Shown: one piece after another, positions 10,729 to 20,912 of the stretch | How the letters are laid out: every line of letters begins with the position of its first letter | Numbering within the stretch: position 1 is the stretch's first letter | From: Melioribacteraceae bacterium | Lineage (GTDB): Bacteria > Bacteroidota > Ignavibacteria > Ignavibacteriales > Melioribacteraceae | Assembly (NCBI GenBank): GCA_016927595.1 | Contig: JAFGMI010000021.1 | Location: forward strand, 1-64,000 | DNA length: 64,000 bases | Direction of reading: 5' to 3' | Position numbers and translations under genes: made by a program | Notes under the pieces: generated by a model | Database searches by the model: none | Told to the model about the DNA's origin: nothing | Seen by the model: the letters and a program-made list of their open reading frames with translations, nothing else

Positions 10729-11379
10729 ATGTTAACAAAATACGGCTACAATACATTAGGCATAATAGCTATTATTAGTTTCTTATTAATAGCCTTTTCA
10801 ATTTATACAAATTCCACTGCATTTAAGTATTTACTGGTAATTTTAAGTCTTTTATTATTAGGATTTTCCTTGAATTTTTTCAGGGATCCTGATCGAAATG
10901 CTCCCCTCGAAAAAGAAATAATAATCTCGCCCGCAGACGGGAAGGTTATGTTGATTAAAAAGGTCCAGGCCGACAGATATCTCAATCAGGATGCATGGCA
11001 GATATCAATTTTTATGTCGCCTTTAGACGTTCATGTTAACAGGATACCGGTTTCGGGCAAGGTAGAGTATCTAAACTACATTAAAGGAAAGTTTTTAACT
11101 GCGTTTACCGATAAAGCTGACAAAGAAAATGAAAGAATGGAAATTGGTATTAAATCAGACCTGGGAAAAGTTCTTTTCACCCAGGTAGCTGGTTTTATTG
11201 CAAGAAGAATTATTACCGAACTTGAATTGGGACAAAAAGTAAATATAGGTGAACGATTCGGTATGATAAAATTCGGCAGCCGTGTTGATGTACTCGTTCC
11301 GCTTGAGTGGTCTCCTGTTGTTAAAGAAGGAGAAAAAGTAAAAGCCGGAGAATCTATAATTTACAGGTTAAATAAATGA
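10729..11379 (+). CDS. psd: Phosphatidylserine decarboxylase, archaeal-type short form
   Basis: A 216-residue proenzyme that makes phosphatidylethanolamine from phosphatidylserine. Two N-terminal hydrophobic helices anchor it. SPADGKVM near residue 68 and SIFMSPLDVHVNR near residue 96 carry the catalytic-site Asp and His. The autocleavage motif is FGSR near residue 184; the Ser becomes the pyruvoyl group. The length and FGS motif fit the short PSD-A group rather than the longer LGST enzymes of proteobacteria. The stop overlaps the start of pssA by four bases, so the two steps of phosphatidylethanolamine synthesis are encoded together. Confidence 0.95.
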   Translation: MLTKYGYNTLGIIAIISFLLIAFSIYTNSTAFKYLLVILSLLLLGFSLNFFRDPDRNAPLEKEIIISPADGKVMLIKKVQADRYLNQDAWQISIFMSPLDVHVNRIPVSGKVEYLNYIKGKFLTAFTDKADKENERMEIGIKSDLGKVLFTQVAGFIARRIITELELGQKVNIGERFGMIKFGSRVDVLVPLEWSPVVKEGEKVKAGESIIYRLNK

Positions 11380-12131
11380 AAAAATTAACCTTCTCTATGT
11401 CAGTGTTCCCGAATCTAGCTACCGCGCTGAATGTATTTTCAGGATTCATTTCAGTTATCTATGCTGCCGAACATAACTTTAAACTTGCAGCTATTTTTAT
11501 TTTTGTGGCAGCTTTTTTTGATCTTCTCGACGGCATAATCGCCAGAATTTTGAAAACAAGCAGCAAACTGGGCGTTGAACTTGATTCACTTGCAGACGTT
11601 ATCAGTTTCGGCTTTGCTCCGTCATTTCTCATATACAAGGTTTATTTGATTAATTACGATTTAATAGGATTAATTATCAGCTCCTTCATTCTGCTTTTTG
11701 GTGCATTCAGATTAGCAAGATTTAATGTTCAGTTGGAGAATATTAAAACAAAACTGGATTTTAGCGGATTGCCTGTACCGGTAGCAGCAGTTACAATTTC
11801 ATCGATTGTGTTATTCTTTTATAATGGTGTAAATTTAATTACTCCATTCTCTTACATCGTTATACCTGTTGTTTTGATATTATCTTTTCTTATGATAAGT
11901 AAAATAAGATATAATACATTGCCGAAAATTAAGTACCTGACTCTGTCAGCAAAAATAGTGGTAATTTCAATATCACTTGCTGCTCTTATTGCGATTGTTC
12001 TCACTAAAGGAGTAGCATTTTTCTACCTGGTGTCATTTCATATTATATTTGGAGTTTTAAGATACCTGTATTTATTGGTTTTCCGTGACAGCAATCCGGT
12101 TGATTATAAACAGAAAACCAGCGCAGGTTGA
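11376..12131 (+). CDS. pssA: CDP-diacylglycerol-serine O-phosphatidyltransferase
   Basis: A 251-residue membrane enzyme that joins serine to CDP-diacylglycerol. The CDP-alcohol phosphotransferase signature is complete: DLLDGIIARILKTSSKLGVE followed by LDSLADVISFG, giving the DG...AR...G...D...D pattern that binds metal and substrate. About six to eight hydrophobic segments follow. It is coupled to psd by an ATGA overlap, and its product is the substrate of Psd. The C-terminus (FRDSNPVDYKQK) is cytoplasmic and variable. Specificity for serine is inferred from the FPNLATALNVFSGF start and the psd partner. Confidence 0.95.
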   Translation: MKKLTFSMSVFPNLATALNVFSGFISVIYAAEHNFKLAAIFIFVAAFFDLLDGIIARILKTSSKLGVELDSLADVISFGFAPSFLIYKVYLINYDLIGLIISSFILLFGAFRLARFNVQLENIKTKLDFSGLPVPVAAVTISSIVLFFYNGVNLITPFSYIVIPVVLILSFLMISKIRYNTLPKIKYLTLSAKIVVISISLAALIAIVLTKGVAFFYLVSFHIIFGVLRYLYLLVFRDSNPVDYKQKTSAG

Positions 12132-12176
12132 ATACATTGACAAAAAATAATTATATAAATAAGGATAGAGGATAAT

Positions 12177-12365
12177 ATGTTTGGAAACTTAGGCGCAACT
12201 GAAATAATACTTATCGTTTTAGCGATACTTCTTCTTTTCGGTGCTAAAAAAATACCTGAACTAGCAAGAGGAATCGGGAAAGGCATGAAAGAATTCAAAA
12301 AAGCCGTCAAAGAAGTTGAAGAAGATATAAAACTGGATGACGAAGATGATAAGAATAAGCAATAA
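12177..12365 (+). CDS. tatA: Twin-arginine translocase subunit TatA/TatE
   Basis: A 62-residue protein with one N-terminal membrane helix ([21 protein letters not shown]), the [20 protein letters not shown] hinge and amphipathic helix, and a charged acidic tail. This is the pore-forming component for export of folded proteins. The FG at the helix end and the following Lys-Pro are diagnostic. No tatC or tatB is close by, so the rest of the translocase lies elsewhere. It sits between pssA and gatA on the same strand with short gaps. Confidence 0.95.
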   Translation: MFGNLGATEIILIVLAILLLFGAKKIPELARGIGKGMKEFKKAVKEVEEDIKLDDEDDKNKQ

Positions 12366-12379
12366 AATCTGAGGACTTT

Positions 12380-13816
12380 TTGCTCCAATATAAAACCCAT
12401 TCCCAAAAATTAAACCTGATAAAGAACGGAAAGTTATCTTTAACTGAGAATGTTGAATACTTCAGGGACTCCATTAATAAAAACGCAGATCTGAATGCTT
12501 TTAACTTTGTATTTGAGGAAGTAGTAGAAGAGAGCAGAAAGATTGAGGAAAAGATACATGACGGTAAGTATGGTAAACTGGCTGGAATGGTTATAGCTGT
12601 TAAAGATGTACTGGCTTTAAAGGACAAACCTTTAACCTGCTCATCCAATATTCTGAAAAAATTTAAATCTATTTACACTGCTACTGCTGTCCAGAAATTA
12701 CTTGATGAAGATGCTCTTATTATCGGGAAAACAAACTGTGATGAATTTGCGATGGGTTCTTCAAATGAAAATTCTGCACGAGGCGTGGTTAAAAATCCTG
12801 TGAATACTGAATTCGTACCCGGTGGATCAAGCGGAGGCTCGGCTGCCGCAGTTGCTGCTGGTCTTTGTGATGCCTCACTCGGCACGGATACTGGCGGATC
12901 AATCCGTCAACCTGCATCGTTCTGCGGAATTTATGGTTTTAAACCTACATATGGCAGAGTGTCCAGATTCGGTTTAACTGCATTCGCTTCATCATTCGAT
13001 ACAATCGGTCCTTTTGCAAGAAGCGTTGATGATATCTCTCTATTGCTTCAGGTAATATCAGGGAAAGACAAATATGATTCTACTTCCTCCGATAAAGAAG
13101 TTCCTGACTTCCTATCAGAATACCAAAATGCCACAAAACTGAAAATAGGTCTGCCCCAGGAATTTTTTAGCGATGGACTTGATCCGGAAATAAGAGATAT
13201 TTTGTATGACTACATCAGTAAACTGAAAACCGACGGATTTGAGATTATTGATATTCATCTTCCCCATCACGAATATTCAATTGCTGCATATTATATTTTA
13301 ACAACTGCAGAGGCAAGCACAAACCTTGCAAGGTACGACGGTGTAAGATACACCACCAGAAGCGGTAAGAAAGATGATTTAATAAATATGTACACAAACA
13401 CCAGATCTGAGGGATTCGGAGATGAAGTTAAGCGCAGAATTATGCTGGGTACATATGTTTTGTCCGCAGGATATTACGATGCTTATTATGCAAAAGCCCA
13501 GAAAGTCAGAAGATTAATTCAGAAAGACTTTTTCGATGCATTTGAAAAAGTTGATGTTATAATCACACCAACTTCCCCTTTTACAGCATTTAAACTGGGC
13601 GAAAAAACATCGGATCCTCTTCAAATGTATCTGAGTGATATTTATACAACTTCAGCTAACTTAGCGGGAATTCCCGGAATTAACGTTCCTGTAGGTTCCG
13701 CAGGAAACGGACTTCCTATTGGGATGCAAATCCTGGCAAATCAATTTGAAGAGCTGAAACTGCTCCGATTAAGCAGCTACATTGAATCCAATTATTTGAA
13801 AAATGAAGTCGTCTGA
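12380..13816 (+). CDS. gatA: Asp-tRNA(Asn)/Glu-tRNA(Gln) amidotransferase subunit A
   Basis: A 478-residue amidase that releases ammonia from glutamine for transamidation of misacylated Glu-tRNA(Gln) or Asp-tRNA(Asn). The Ser-cisSer-Lys triad is present: Lys in AGMVIAVKDVL (about residue 76), GGSSGGSAAAVAAG (about 152), and DTGGSIRQPASFCG with the nucleophile. The start is a TTG with GAGGA four bases upstream; no in-frame ATG gives a complete N-terminus. gatB and gatC are not adjacent. Length matches other GatA proteins, and the specific context FGLTAFASSFDTIGPFARSV supports GatA over a generic amidase. Confidence 0.93.
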   Translation: MLQYKTHSQKLNLIKNGKLSLTENVEYFRDSINKNADLNAFNFVFEEVVEESRKIEEKIHDGKYGKLAGMVIAVKDVLALKDKPLTCSSNILKKFKSIYTATAVQKLLDEDALIIGKTNCDEFAMGSSNENSARGVVKNPVNTEFVPGGSSGGSAAAVAAGLCDASLGTDTGGSIRQPASFCGIYGFKPTYGRVSRFGLTAFASSFDTIGPFARSVDDISLLLQVISGKDKYDSTSSDKEVPDFLSEYQNATKLKIGLPQEFFSDGLDPEIRDILYDYISKLKTDGFEIIDIHLPHHEYSIAAYYILTTAEASTNLARYDGVRYTTRSGKKDDLINMYTNTRSEGFGDEVKRRIMLGTYVLSAGYYDAYYAKAQKVRRLIQKDFFDAFEKVDVIITPTSPFTAFKLGEKTSDPLQMYLSDIYTTSANLAGIPGINVPVGSAGNGLPIGMQILANQFEELKLLRLSSYIESNYLKNEVV

Positions 13817-13899
13817 GTGACCTTTCACAGTTAATCGAGGCTTTTTAAACATTTTTTAATAATTTTGTTCATTCAAATCAAACTCCTAAGGAAATTCTA

Positions 13900-14778
13900 A
13901 TGAGTATATTACTTGATCAGAAAACCCGCGTTGTGGTGCAAGGCATTACAGGTGGAGAAGGTTCGTTTCACACACAACAAATGATTGAATACGGCACTAA
14001 CGTAGTAGCGGGTGTTACTCCTGGTAAGGGCGGCACTAAAATATTCAGTCTGCCTGTTTATAATACTGTTAAAGAAGCTGTAGAAAATGAAAAGGCTGAT
14101 GCCTCGGCTATTTTTGTCCCTCCGCCTTTCGCAGCTGATGCAATACTGGAAGCTGCTTCAGCAGGAATAAAACTGATAGTATGCATTACAGAAGGAATTC
14201 CGGCTAAGGATATGGTTAATGTATACAATGTTATCAGAGAAAAAAATATACGCTTGATCGGTCCGAACTGTCCGGGTATAATATCTCCTGGAAAAGCAAA
14301 AATCGGTATCATGCCGGGTTTCATTCATAAAAAAGGTAAAGTCGGAGTTGTATCAAGAAGCGGTACACTTACATATGAAGCAGTAAAACAATTAAGTGAT
14401 CTTAAAATCGGACAGTCAACGTGTATAGGTATTGGCGGTGATCCGGTGGTAGGTTCACAGTTTATTGATATAATTAAGTTGTTAAACGACGATCCTGGGA
14501 CTGAAGGAATAGTGATGATTGGTGAAATAGGCGGTAATGCTGAAGAAGATGCTGCTGCCTATATAAAGAAACATGTTAAGAAACCCGTTGTAGGTTTCAT
14601 TGCCGGCAGAACTGCACCTCCCGGAAGAAGAATGGGTCACGCAGGAGCGATAATAGCCGGCGGAAAAGGTACCGCTGCAGAAAAAATGCTGGCTATGAAA
14701 AAAGCCGGTATTCATGTTGTTGAAAGCCCTGCAGATATCGGTATCACTATGCAAAAAGCACTTAAAAAGATAAAGTAA
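13900..14778 (+). CDS. sucD: Succinyl-CoA ligase (ADP/GDP-forming) alpha subunit
   Basis: A 292-residue CoA-binding subunit of the TCA-cycle enzyme that interconverts succinyl-CoA and succinate. Seen are [15 protein letters not shown] at residue 14 (CoA phosphate loop), [11 protein letters not shown] near residue 124, and the active-site histidine in [18 protein letters not shown] near residue 246. The beta subunit gene is not adjacent, unlike many genomes. GGAAATT precedes the ATG, and a strong terminator follows, so it is probably transcribed alone. The family also includes citryl-CoA synthetase small subunits, but the length and motifs fit SucD. Confidence 0.93.
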   Translation: MSILLDQKTRVVVQGITGGEGSFHTQQMIEYGTNVVAGVTPGKGGTKIFSLPVYNTVKEAVENEKADASAIFVPPPFAADAILEAASAGIKLIVCITEGIPAKDMVNVYNVIREKNIRLIGPNCPGIISPGKAKIGIMPGFIHKKGKVGVVSRSGTLTYEAVKQLSDLKIGQSTCIGIGGDPVVGSQFIDIIKLLNDDPGTEGIVMIGEIGGNAEEDAAAYIKKHVKKPVVGFIAGRTAPPGRRMGHAGAIIAGGKGTAAEKMLAMKKAGIHVVESPADIGITMQKALKKIK

Positions 14779-14804
14779 TTTGATTAAATAGAGTATAAAT
14801 AAGT

Positions 14805-14841
14805 GAACGAAGTTTCTCAGTTGAAGCTTCGTTCGTTTTTT
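14805..14841 (+). terminator. Rho-independent terminator after sucD
   Basis: GAACGAAG, a 14-base loop, CTTCGTTC, then G and six T. It lies 26 bases past the sucD stop and just before the ndk ribosome-binding region, so ndk should have its own promoter or depend on read-through. Confidence 0.85.
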
Positions 14842-14868
14842 ATAATTAAGATATAATACGGAGAACAA

Positions 14869-15300
14869 ATGAATAATAAGACTTTGGCAATACTTAAACC
14901 TGATTGTGTGCGTAAGAACCTGATAGGACAGGTAATTTCAAAGATAAATGAAGCCGGATTTAAGATAAAAGCAATGAAGATGGTACATCTTACAAAAGAA
15001 TCTGCCGGTGGCTTCTATGAAGTTCACAAAGAAAGACCATTTTTCAACGATCTTATTGCGTATATGACTTCGGGACCATGTGTACCAATAGCACTTGAAA
15101 AGGACAACGCTGTTGAAGATTTCAGATCTCTTATTGGTGCAACTGATCCTTCGAAAGCTGCTGAAGGTACGATTCGTAAATTGTACGCTGAAAGTATCGA
15201 ACAGAACATTGTTCATGGTTCAGACTCAGATGAAAACGCGGTTAAAGAAATCGCTCACTTTTTCTCCCGGAAAGAATTACTCGAAAATTATAGTGATTAA
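14869..15300 (+). CDS. ndk: Nucleoside diphosphate kinase
   Basis: A 143-residue enzyme that moves the terminal phosphate from ATP to other nucleoside diphosphates through a phosphohistidine. The N-terminus [20 protein letters not shown] is standard, and the catalytic histidine is in [12 protein letters not shown] near residue 117. [17 protein letters not shown] and [18 protein letters not shown] are also family landmarks. The gene is full length. A DUF1343 gene follows after two bases, which suggests co-transcription although the functions are unrelated. Confidence 0.97.
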   Translation: MNNKTLAILKPDCVRKNLIGQVISKINEAGFKIKAMKMVHLTKESAGGFYEVHKERPFFNDLIAYMTSGPCVPIALEKDNAVEDFRSLIGATDPSKAAEGTIRKLYAESIEQNIVHGSDSDENAVKEIAHFFSRKELLENYSD

Positions 15301-15302
15301 AT

Positions 15303-16541
15303 ATGAAACGTATTTTTAAAATATTATATCTGTTAATTCTGGTTACGATAATCGGATGCTCAAATTCGGAATCAAAAGTAGAAATAGGGGCTGATTTGTT
15401 ATTCTCCGACTACTTTGACTTTATTAAAAACAAGAAAATCGCTCTGGTAACAAATCATACAGGAAGACTTGCAAACGGTACACATTTAATCGATACACTT
15501 CTAAATACTAATGATACCAGGTTGGTTAAAATATTTTCACCAGAGCATGGATTGTTCGGGAAAGCCCCGGACGGCAGCAGTATAACCGACTCCGTTCTGT
15601 CAGAATACAGCATCCCAGTATTATCGCTTTATGGTACAAACAGAAAACCTAGCCCCGAGATGCTGAAAGATATTGATGTAATTGTATTCGATATACAGGA
15701 TATAGGATCACGATACTACACGTATATTTCAACAATGTATTACTGCCTTGAAGCTGCCGCTGAAAATAAACTGCCTCTGATTATATTGGATCGTCCTAAT
15801 CCAATCGGCGGAAATTATTTTGACGGTCCGTTGATTGAAGAAAATTATAAATCGTTCGTTTCAATTGCACCTATACCTATTGTTCACGGTATGACGATGG
15901 GTGAACTTGCTTTGCTGTTTAACGGTGAAAGAATGACTGATAGTAAGCATCCCGCAGAAATATTTGTTGCTAAAATGAAAAACTGGAAGCGCCGTTACTT
16001 ATATTCCGACTGTGGTCTTCCCTGGATTAAACCATCCCCTAATATGCCCACTCTTGAAACGGCATTGATATATCCGGGTCTTTGTCTGCTTGAAGGGACT
16101 AATATTTCAGAAGGTCGCGGAACGTATGAACCGTTCCTCAAATTCGGTTCACCTTATATTGATGCAGATGAATTACTCGGCGAAGCAATAAAAATTCTAC
16201 CGGATGATATTAAAGCAGAGGCTGTTAAATTTACACCTGTTTCGATTGATACAATGTCAAAATATCCCAAATACGAAGATGAACAATGTTTCGGATTACG
16301 CCTCAGTTTTGATGATTCAGGAAATATTGATGCATTAAGATTCGGGATTAGATTGCTATTTGTCTTAAAAAATTTATATGACGATGATTTTGGTTTAAGA
16401 AATTCACTCGACAGATTATACGGCAGCAGTAAATTAAGGAAATATTTGATGAAGAATGAAGATCCTGAGAATTTATTCGCTTCATGGCAGGAGGATTTAA
16501 ATAAATTCAAAGTTATCAGAAACAAATACTTACTCTATTAA
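15303..16541 (+). CDS. namZ: DUF1343 exo-beta-N-acetylmuramidase (NamZ-like), lipoprotein
   Basis: A 412-residue protein with a lipoprotein signal (YLLILVTIIGC) and a DUF1343 body. Recognisable segments are ALVTNHTGR, FSPEHGLFGKAPDG, VFDIQDIGSRYYTYI, LDRPNPIGG and LEGTNISEGRGTYEPF. Members characterised as NamZ remove terminal N-acetylmuramic acid from peptidoglycan fragments, so a role in cell-wall recycling or scavenging is likely. The lipobox suggests anchoring to the outer or inner membrane. It starts two bases after ndk and is followed closely by another lipoprotein gene. Confidence 0.88.
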   Translation: MKRIFKILYLLILVTIIGCSNSESKVEIGADLLFSDYFDFIKNKKIALVTNHTGRLANGTHLIDTLLNTNDTRLVKIFSPEHGLFGKAPDGSSITDSVLSEYSIPVLSLYGTNRKPSPEMLKDIDVIVFDIQDIGSRYYTYISTMYYCLEAAAENKLPLIILDRPNPIGGNYFDGPLIEENYKSFVSIAPIPIVHGMTMGELALLFNGERMTDSKHPAEIFVAKMKNWKRRYLYSDCGLPWIKPSPNMPTLETALIYPGLCLLEGTNISEGRGTYEPFLKFGSPYIDADELLGEAIKILPDDIKAEAVKFTPVSIDTMSKYPKYEDEQCFGLRLSFDDSGNIDALRFGIRLLFVLKNLYDDDFGLRNSLDRLYGSSKLRKYLMKNEDPENLFASWQEDLNKFKVIRNKYLLY

Positions 16542-16550
16542 GGAAATATT

Positions 16551-17570
16551 ATGCGAAAATTTTTAATCATTCTCTTAAGCATTATTTTACTGTTTTCCTG
16601 CAGTGACGAAAAAAAAGAAACTTTAGACAACAAACCGGTTCAGACTGTTCCTGTTGAAGCTGAATCAGGACCGAGGAAATTACTGGAATACAAGTTTAAA
16701 CCGGGAGATGAATTTAATTACAGATTGACAACTGAAATGAACAGTACGCAGCATGTTGAAGCTGATACTGCAATGAACACTTCAATGAACCAGTGGACAC
16801 AGTACGAGTTTAAACTCAATGTGGAGAAAGTTGCCGGGGACGGTATAGCCGATATTAAAGTTCGTGTAAATGCGGTCAGAGCCAAAGCAGATGCAAACGG
16901 ACAGAAGGTGGAGTATGATTCAAAATATCTTTACAGCACTCGTGAAAGACAACTCTTTATGGATTATGAATCTATAAAGAATAAGTCGTATAGTATTAAA
17001 GTTACAAAACACGGACAGTTAATCGATATTACCGGTGTGAAACCCATTATAAACGAAATGCTGGTAATTCAGAATTCAAAAGAAAGCATGTCTAAGGAGC
17101 AATTAGAAGCTTTCGAGCAGGAATTTATATTATCAGGCATTGCGCCTTTAACCGAACAGTTGTTCAGAAAAACATCAGAACAAGTAGTAGGGATTAATAG
17201 TAAGTGGGAGCAGAGATATCCCTCAGTTCTTGCAGGTTTTCAAATCGAAAACATAGCCACTTTCAGACTTAAGGAATATTACAAAGAAGGTAACGATACT
17301 CTTGCACTATGCGATGCTTTTCTTTCTATAACATGGCAGGGGGAAAATCAGGTTAATCAGGAAGGTGTTAATTACAACTTCAGCGATCCTGATATATCGG
17401 GATCGGGGCAGTTTCGTTTTAATGTGGATAAAGGAGTAGTCGAATTTTCCGAGACAAATGTTAAAATGGAAATTGAAATGACCGCTGAAGGACTTGATAA
17501 GGACAATAATCCTATTAAAGTCTATAAGAAAGACTTTGTGAACAACAAGAGTAAACTGGAACTTATCTAG
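16551..17570 (+). CDS. Lipoprotein of unknown function (DUF6263-like)
   Basis: A 339-residue protein with signal and lipobox (IILLFSCSDEKKE), then a linker and a beta-rich body beginning LLEYKFKPGDEFNYRLTTEM. The pattern of a total-signal-like beta barrel or sandwich with YKFKPGD and later SKWEQRYPS resembles the DUF6263 family; this is a tentative match. There are no catalytic motifs. It lies nine bases after namZ and is probably in the same operon. Its stop codon lies within a hairpin that may end both convergent transcripts. Confidence 0.7.
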   Translation: MRKFLIILLSIILLFSCSDEKKETLDNKPVQTVPVEAESGPRKLLEYKFKPGDEFNYRLTTEMNSTQHVEADTAMNTSMNQWTQYEFKLNVEKVAGDGIADIKVRVNAVRAKADANGQKVEYDSKYLYSTRERQLFMDYESIKNKSYSIKVTKHGQLIDITGVKPIINEMLVIQNSKESMSKEQLEAFEQEFILSGIAPLTEQLFRKTSEQVVGINSKWEQRYPSVLAGFQIENIATFRLKEYYKEGNDTLALCDAFLSITWQGENQVNQEGVNYNFSDPDISGSGQFRFNVDKGVVEFSETNVKMEIEMTAEGLDKDNNPIKVYKKDFVNNKSKLELI

Positions 17571-17582
17571 TTTACTCTTTTT
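17547..17582. terminator. Bidirectional terminator spanning two convergent stop codons
   Basis: AGAGTAAACT and AGTTTACTCT pair over ten bases around an 11-base loop, followed by five T on the plus strand. The hairpin contains both the plus-strand stop (17568-17570) and the end of the minus-strand gene at 17572. Minus-strand T content after the stem is weak. Confidence 0.7.
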
Positions 17583-18888
17583 GTTCTTCAACTATAACCT
17601 TCGATCCGGAAACATCAACAACTTTTAGCTGCACCCCCCTGCTTATAAATTCTCCCGCAGTTACAACATCGTATCTTTTACCCTCAAATACTGCAGTACC
17701 TGAAGGTCTTAAATCTGTTAATGCTTGTCCTGTCAAACCGATAAGATGATCAAAACCGGGTGCCGAAGTTGTGTAGCCGGAAGTAGCACGGATATTGCTT
17801 GCAAGAATTAATTTGTTCCACACATTTGATTTAGGTAACAATCTAGACAGAATCAGCATCATAATAAATGTTGCAACAAATGATGACGCAAGTTGAATAA
17901 TCACAAAGGATATATCTCCCCAATCAATCAGCGGGAAATCGGCTAACAGCCCAAGGAATAGTCCGGCTATCATAAATAGTATTCCCAGTATACCGAAGAC
18001 ACCGAATCCCGGGACAACGAAAATCTCAATTATTAATAAAGCCACACCTATAATAAACAGGACAATTTCTATGACTGAAGCCAGCTCCAAAATATAATTC
18101 GTGCCGAAGAGCAGAGCTAACGCAATTACAGCAGCCGTACCCGGCAAGCCCCAGCCGGGAGTTTTAACTTCGGTAAACAGACCTACAAGACCAATCATTA
18201 TTAATAATCCGCTTATAATCGGATTACTTATAAACCTTACAATATTTTCAGCCCAGTCGATTTCAATCTCAATTATTTCGGCATTTTCAATATCATTATA
18301 TTCAAGAACCTGGCTCAGGCTTGAGAGAATGGTATCAGCGATACCGTACTTTAACGCCTCATTCGATGTTAATGTTATAAGTTGAGTGCTGTCAACCAGT
18401 CCTTCAATAACGATTCTTTCATCAACCATACCTTCAGCTATGTCCGTTCTTCTGCCGGTCCTTTCGGCAGTGGCACGCATCTCGGATCTCATATAGGACT
18501 GGGCTTTTTCGGCTTGTTTGGTGCCGGATTGATCAACAACAGTTGTCGCGCCAATAGATGCTCCAGGAACCATTATTATTTGCTCACACGACAATGATAT
18601 CAATGAACCGGCTGAAATTGCCCTTTTATCGATAAAGGCTATTGTTTTCACTTTGCTGTTGAGTATAGCATCTTTTATCTGAGTTGCAGCATCAACTCTA
18701 CCGCCAAAAGTATTAATCCTGAATATTACCGCTTCAGCCAGATTTGCTTCGGCTTCACTTATTAGTCTTTTTACATAAGGTGCCAGTCCCAAATCAATAT
18801 CACCTTCAATTTCCCCGAGATATACCTTCTGGGATAAAATTGATGATGCTGTAAGAACAGAAACCAAGAGTAATAATTTCAACTTCAC
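17572..18888 (-). CDS. NfeD family membrane protease (long form)
   Basis: A 438-residue protein with a signal peptide and a ClpP-like serine protease domain (INTFGGRVDAATQIKDAI, then RAISAGSLISLSC with the likely nucleophile Ser). Four or more membrane helices follow between about residues 225 and 355, then a C-terminal OB-fold NfeD domain (GLTGQALTDLRPSGTAVFEG). Long-form NfeD proteins cleave membrane proteins such as stomatins and are usually paired with a stomatin/SPFH gene. None is adjacent here. It is convergent with the plus-strand lipoprotein. Confidence 0.9.
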   Translation of the reverse strand: MKLKLLLLVSVLTASSILSQKVYLGEIEGDIDLGLAPYVKRLISEAEANLAEAVIFRINTFGGRVDAATQIKDAILNSKVKTIAFIDKRAISAGSLISLSCEQIIMVPGASIGATTVVDQSGTKQAEKAQSYMRSEMRATAERTGRRTDIAEGMVDERIVIEGLVDSTQLITLTSNEALKYGIADTILSSLSQVLEYNDIENAEIIEIEIDWAENIVRFISNPIISGLLIMIGLVGLFTEVKTPGWGLPGTAAVIALALLFGTNYILELASVIEIVLFIIGVALLIIEIFVVPGFGVFGILGILFMIAGLFLGLLADFPLIDWGDISFVIIQLASSFVATFIMMLILSRLLPKSNVWNKLILASNIRATSGYTTSAPGFDHLIGLTGQALTDLRPSGTAVFEGKRYDVVTAGEFISRGVQLKVVDVSGSKVIVEEQKE

Positions 18889-18933
18889 ATTGCCACCGGT
18901 TTTAATAAATGAATAACTGAAGTAACTATTAAA

Positions 18934-19251
18934 TTATTTTTCTTCTTTTGAAGTAGCGATTGATCCGATCGCACTTCTATCGAATTTCATTTTAATATTA
19001 TTTCCCACATCAATCAGACATGTTTTTTCATCAATGCCTGCTACAACTCCGTGCAGACCACTGTTCATCACGACCTTGTCGCCTTTTTTAATTTCAGAGA
19101 GCATTCTCTCACGTTCCTTTGCCCTCTTCTGTTGAGGTCTGATAATCATGAAGTAAAAAATAGCGAATATAGCTCCGAACATTATTAAAGTACTTATCAT
19201 ACTTCCGCCACCGCCGCCTTCAGCCGGTGCCATTGCAAGTAAATTATACAA
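18934..19251 (-). CDS. yajC: Preprotein translocase subunit YajC
   Basis: A 105-residue protein with one membrane helix (MISTLIMFGAIFAIFYFMIIRPQQKR) containing the FYFMIIRPQ signature. A small cytoplasmic domain follows, with the motifs RERERMLSEIKKGDKVVMNSG and GVVAGIDEKTCLIDVG. YajC associates with SecDF and the Sec translocon. The start is TTG: CAGGAGG, inside the end of tgt, lies five bases before it, and no such site precedes the later ATG at 19233. It begins directly after the tgt stop, the classic tgt-yajC order. secDF does not follow. Confidence 0.95.
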   Translation of the reverse strand: MYNLLAMAPAEGGGGGSMISTLIMFGAIFAIFYFMIIRPQQKRAKERERMLSEIKKGDKVVMNSGLHGVVAGIDEKTCLIDVGNNIKMKFDRSAIGSIATSKEEK

Positions 19252-20400
<1,149 letters not shown>

Positions 20401-20490
20401 TTATTCGGGTATTTTAAGGTTTAAAAATACCAAAAATAATTCATTTACTTATCACAATACTTAATTAATACTTATAAAAATACTTTATTA

Positions 20491-20883
20491 TTACTGAATA
20501 AAGCGTGATTTAATTTCCTCGTCAGGTATAAGGCATTCATCCCGCATACCGAATATTTTATAGCGGTTACCTGCAATCAAATCATATATAAAATCTCTTA
20601 TAATTCGCGGAACGAATTTAGCGAATTGAAAATATTTCCACGGATTACCGATAATATAAAATATTTTTAGTGCGGCATCGGACTTTTGATACTGTTCTCC
20701 CTTATATTTCAGAATTATTGTGTCGGGATTATTTATAACTGTTTTAGAATTTTTATTATAGGACTGAATCGGCACAAATCTTAGTTTTTTCTTTTTATCT
20801 ATACGGATTAAAAATTTAACAATACCGCAGCATAAATTGCAGATTCCATCGAAAACTACTATCGGCTCATCTTCAGGTATCAT
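20491..20883 (-). CDS. DCC-family thiol-disulfide oxidoreductase-like protein (DUF393)
   Basis: A 130-residue protein with the DUF393 signature VVFDGICNLCCGIVKFLIRID, which includes the DxxCxxC motif. RFVPIQS and later SDAALKIFYIIGNPWKYF are also typical. Members have a thioredoxin-like fold, and no reaction is firmly known. It is 29 bases downstream of the MBL-rhodanese gene on the same strand, so it may join the sulfur-related module. The C-terminal ends with a short basic and charged segment. Confidence 0.85.
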   Translation of the reverse strand: MIPEDEPIVVFDGICNLCCGIVKFLIRIDKKKKLRFVPIQSYNKNSKTVINNPDTIILKYKGEQYQKSDAALKIFYIIGNPWKYFQFAKFVPRIIRDFIYDLIAGNRYKIFGMRDECLIPDEEIKSRFIQ

Positions 20884-20912
20884 GATAGAAAAGCATCTTT
20901 ATAATTACTTGA

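Noticed and set aside
20407-20430. Inverted repeat GGTATTTT...AAAATACC between tgt and the DCC gene
   Set aside because: AT-rich, eight pairs only, and no T run after it; too weak to call a terminator.
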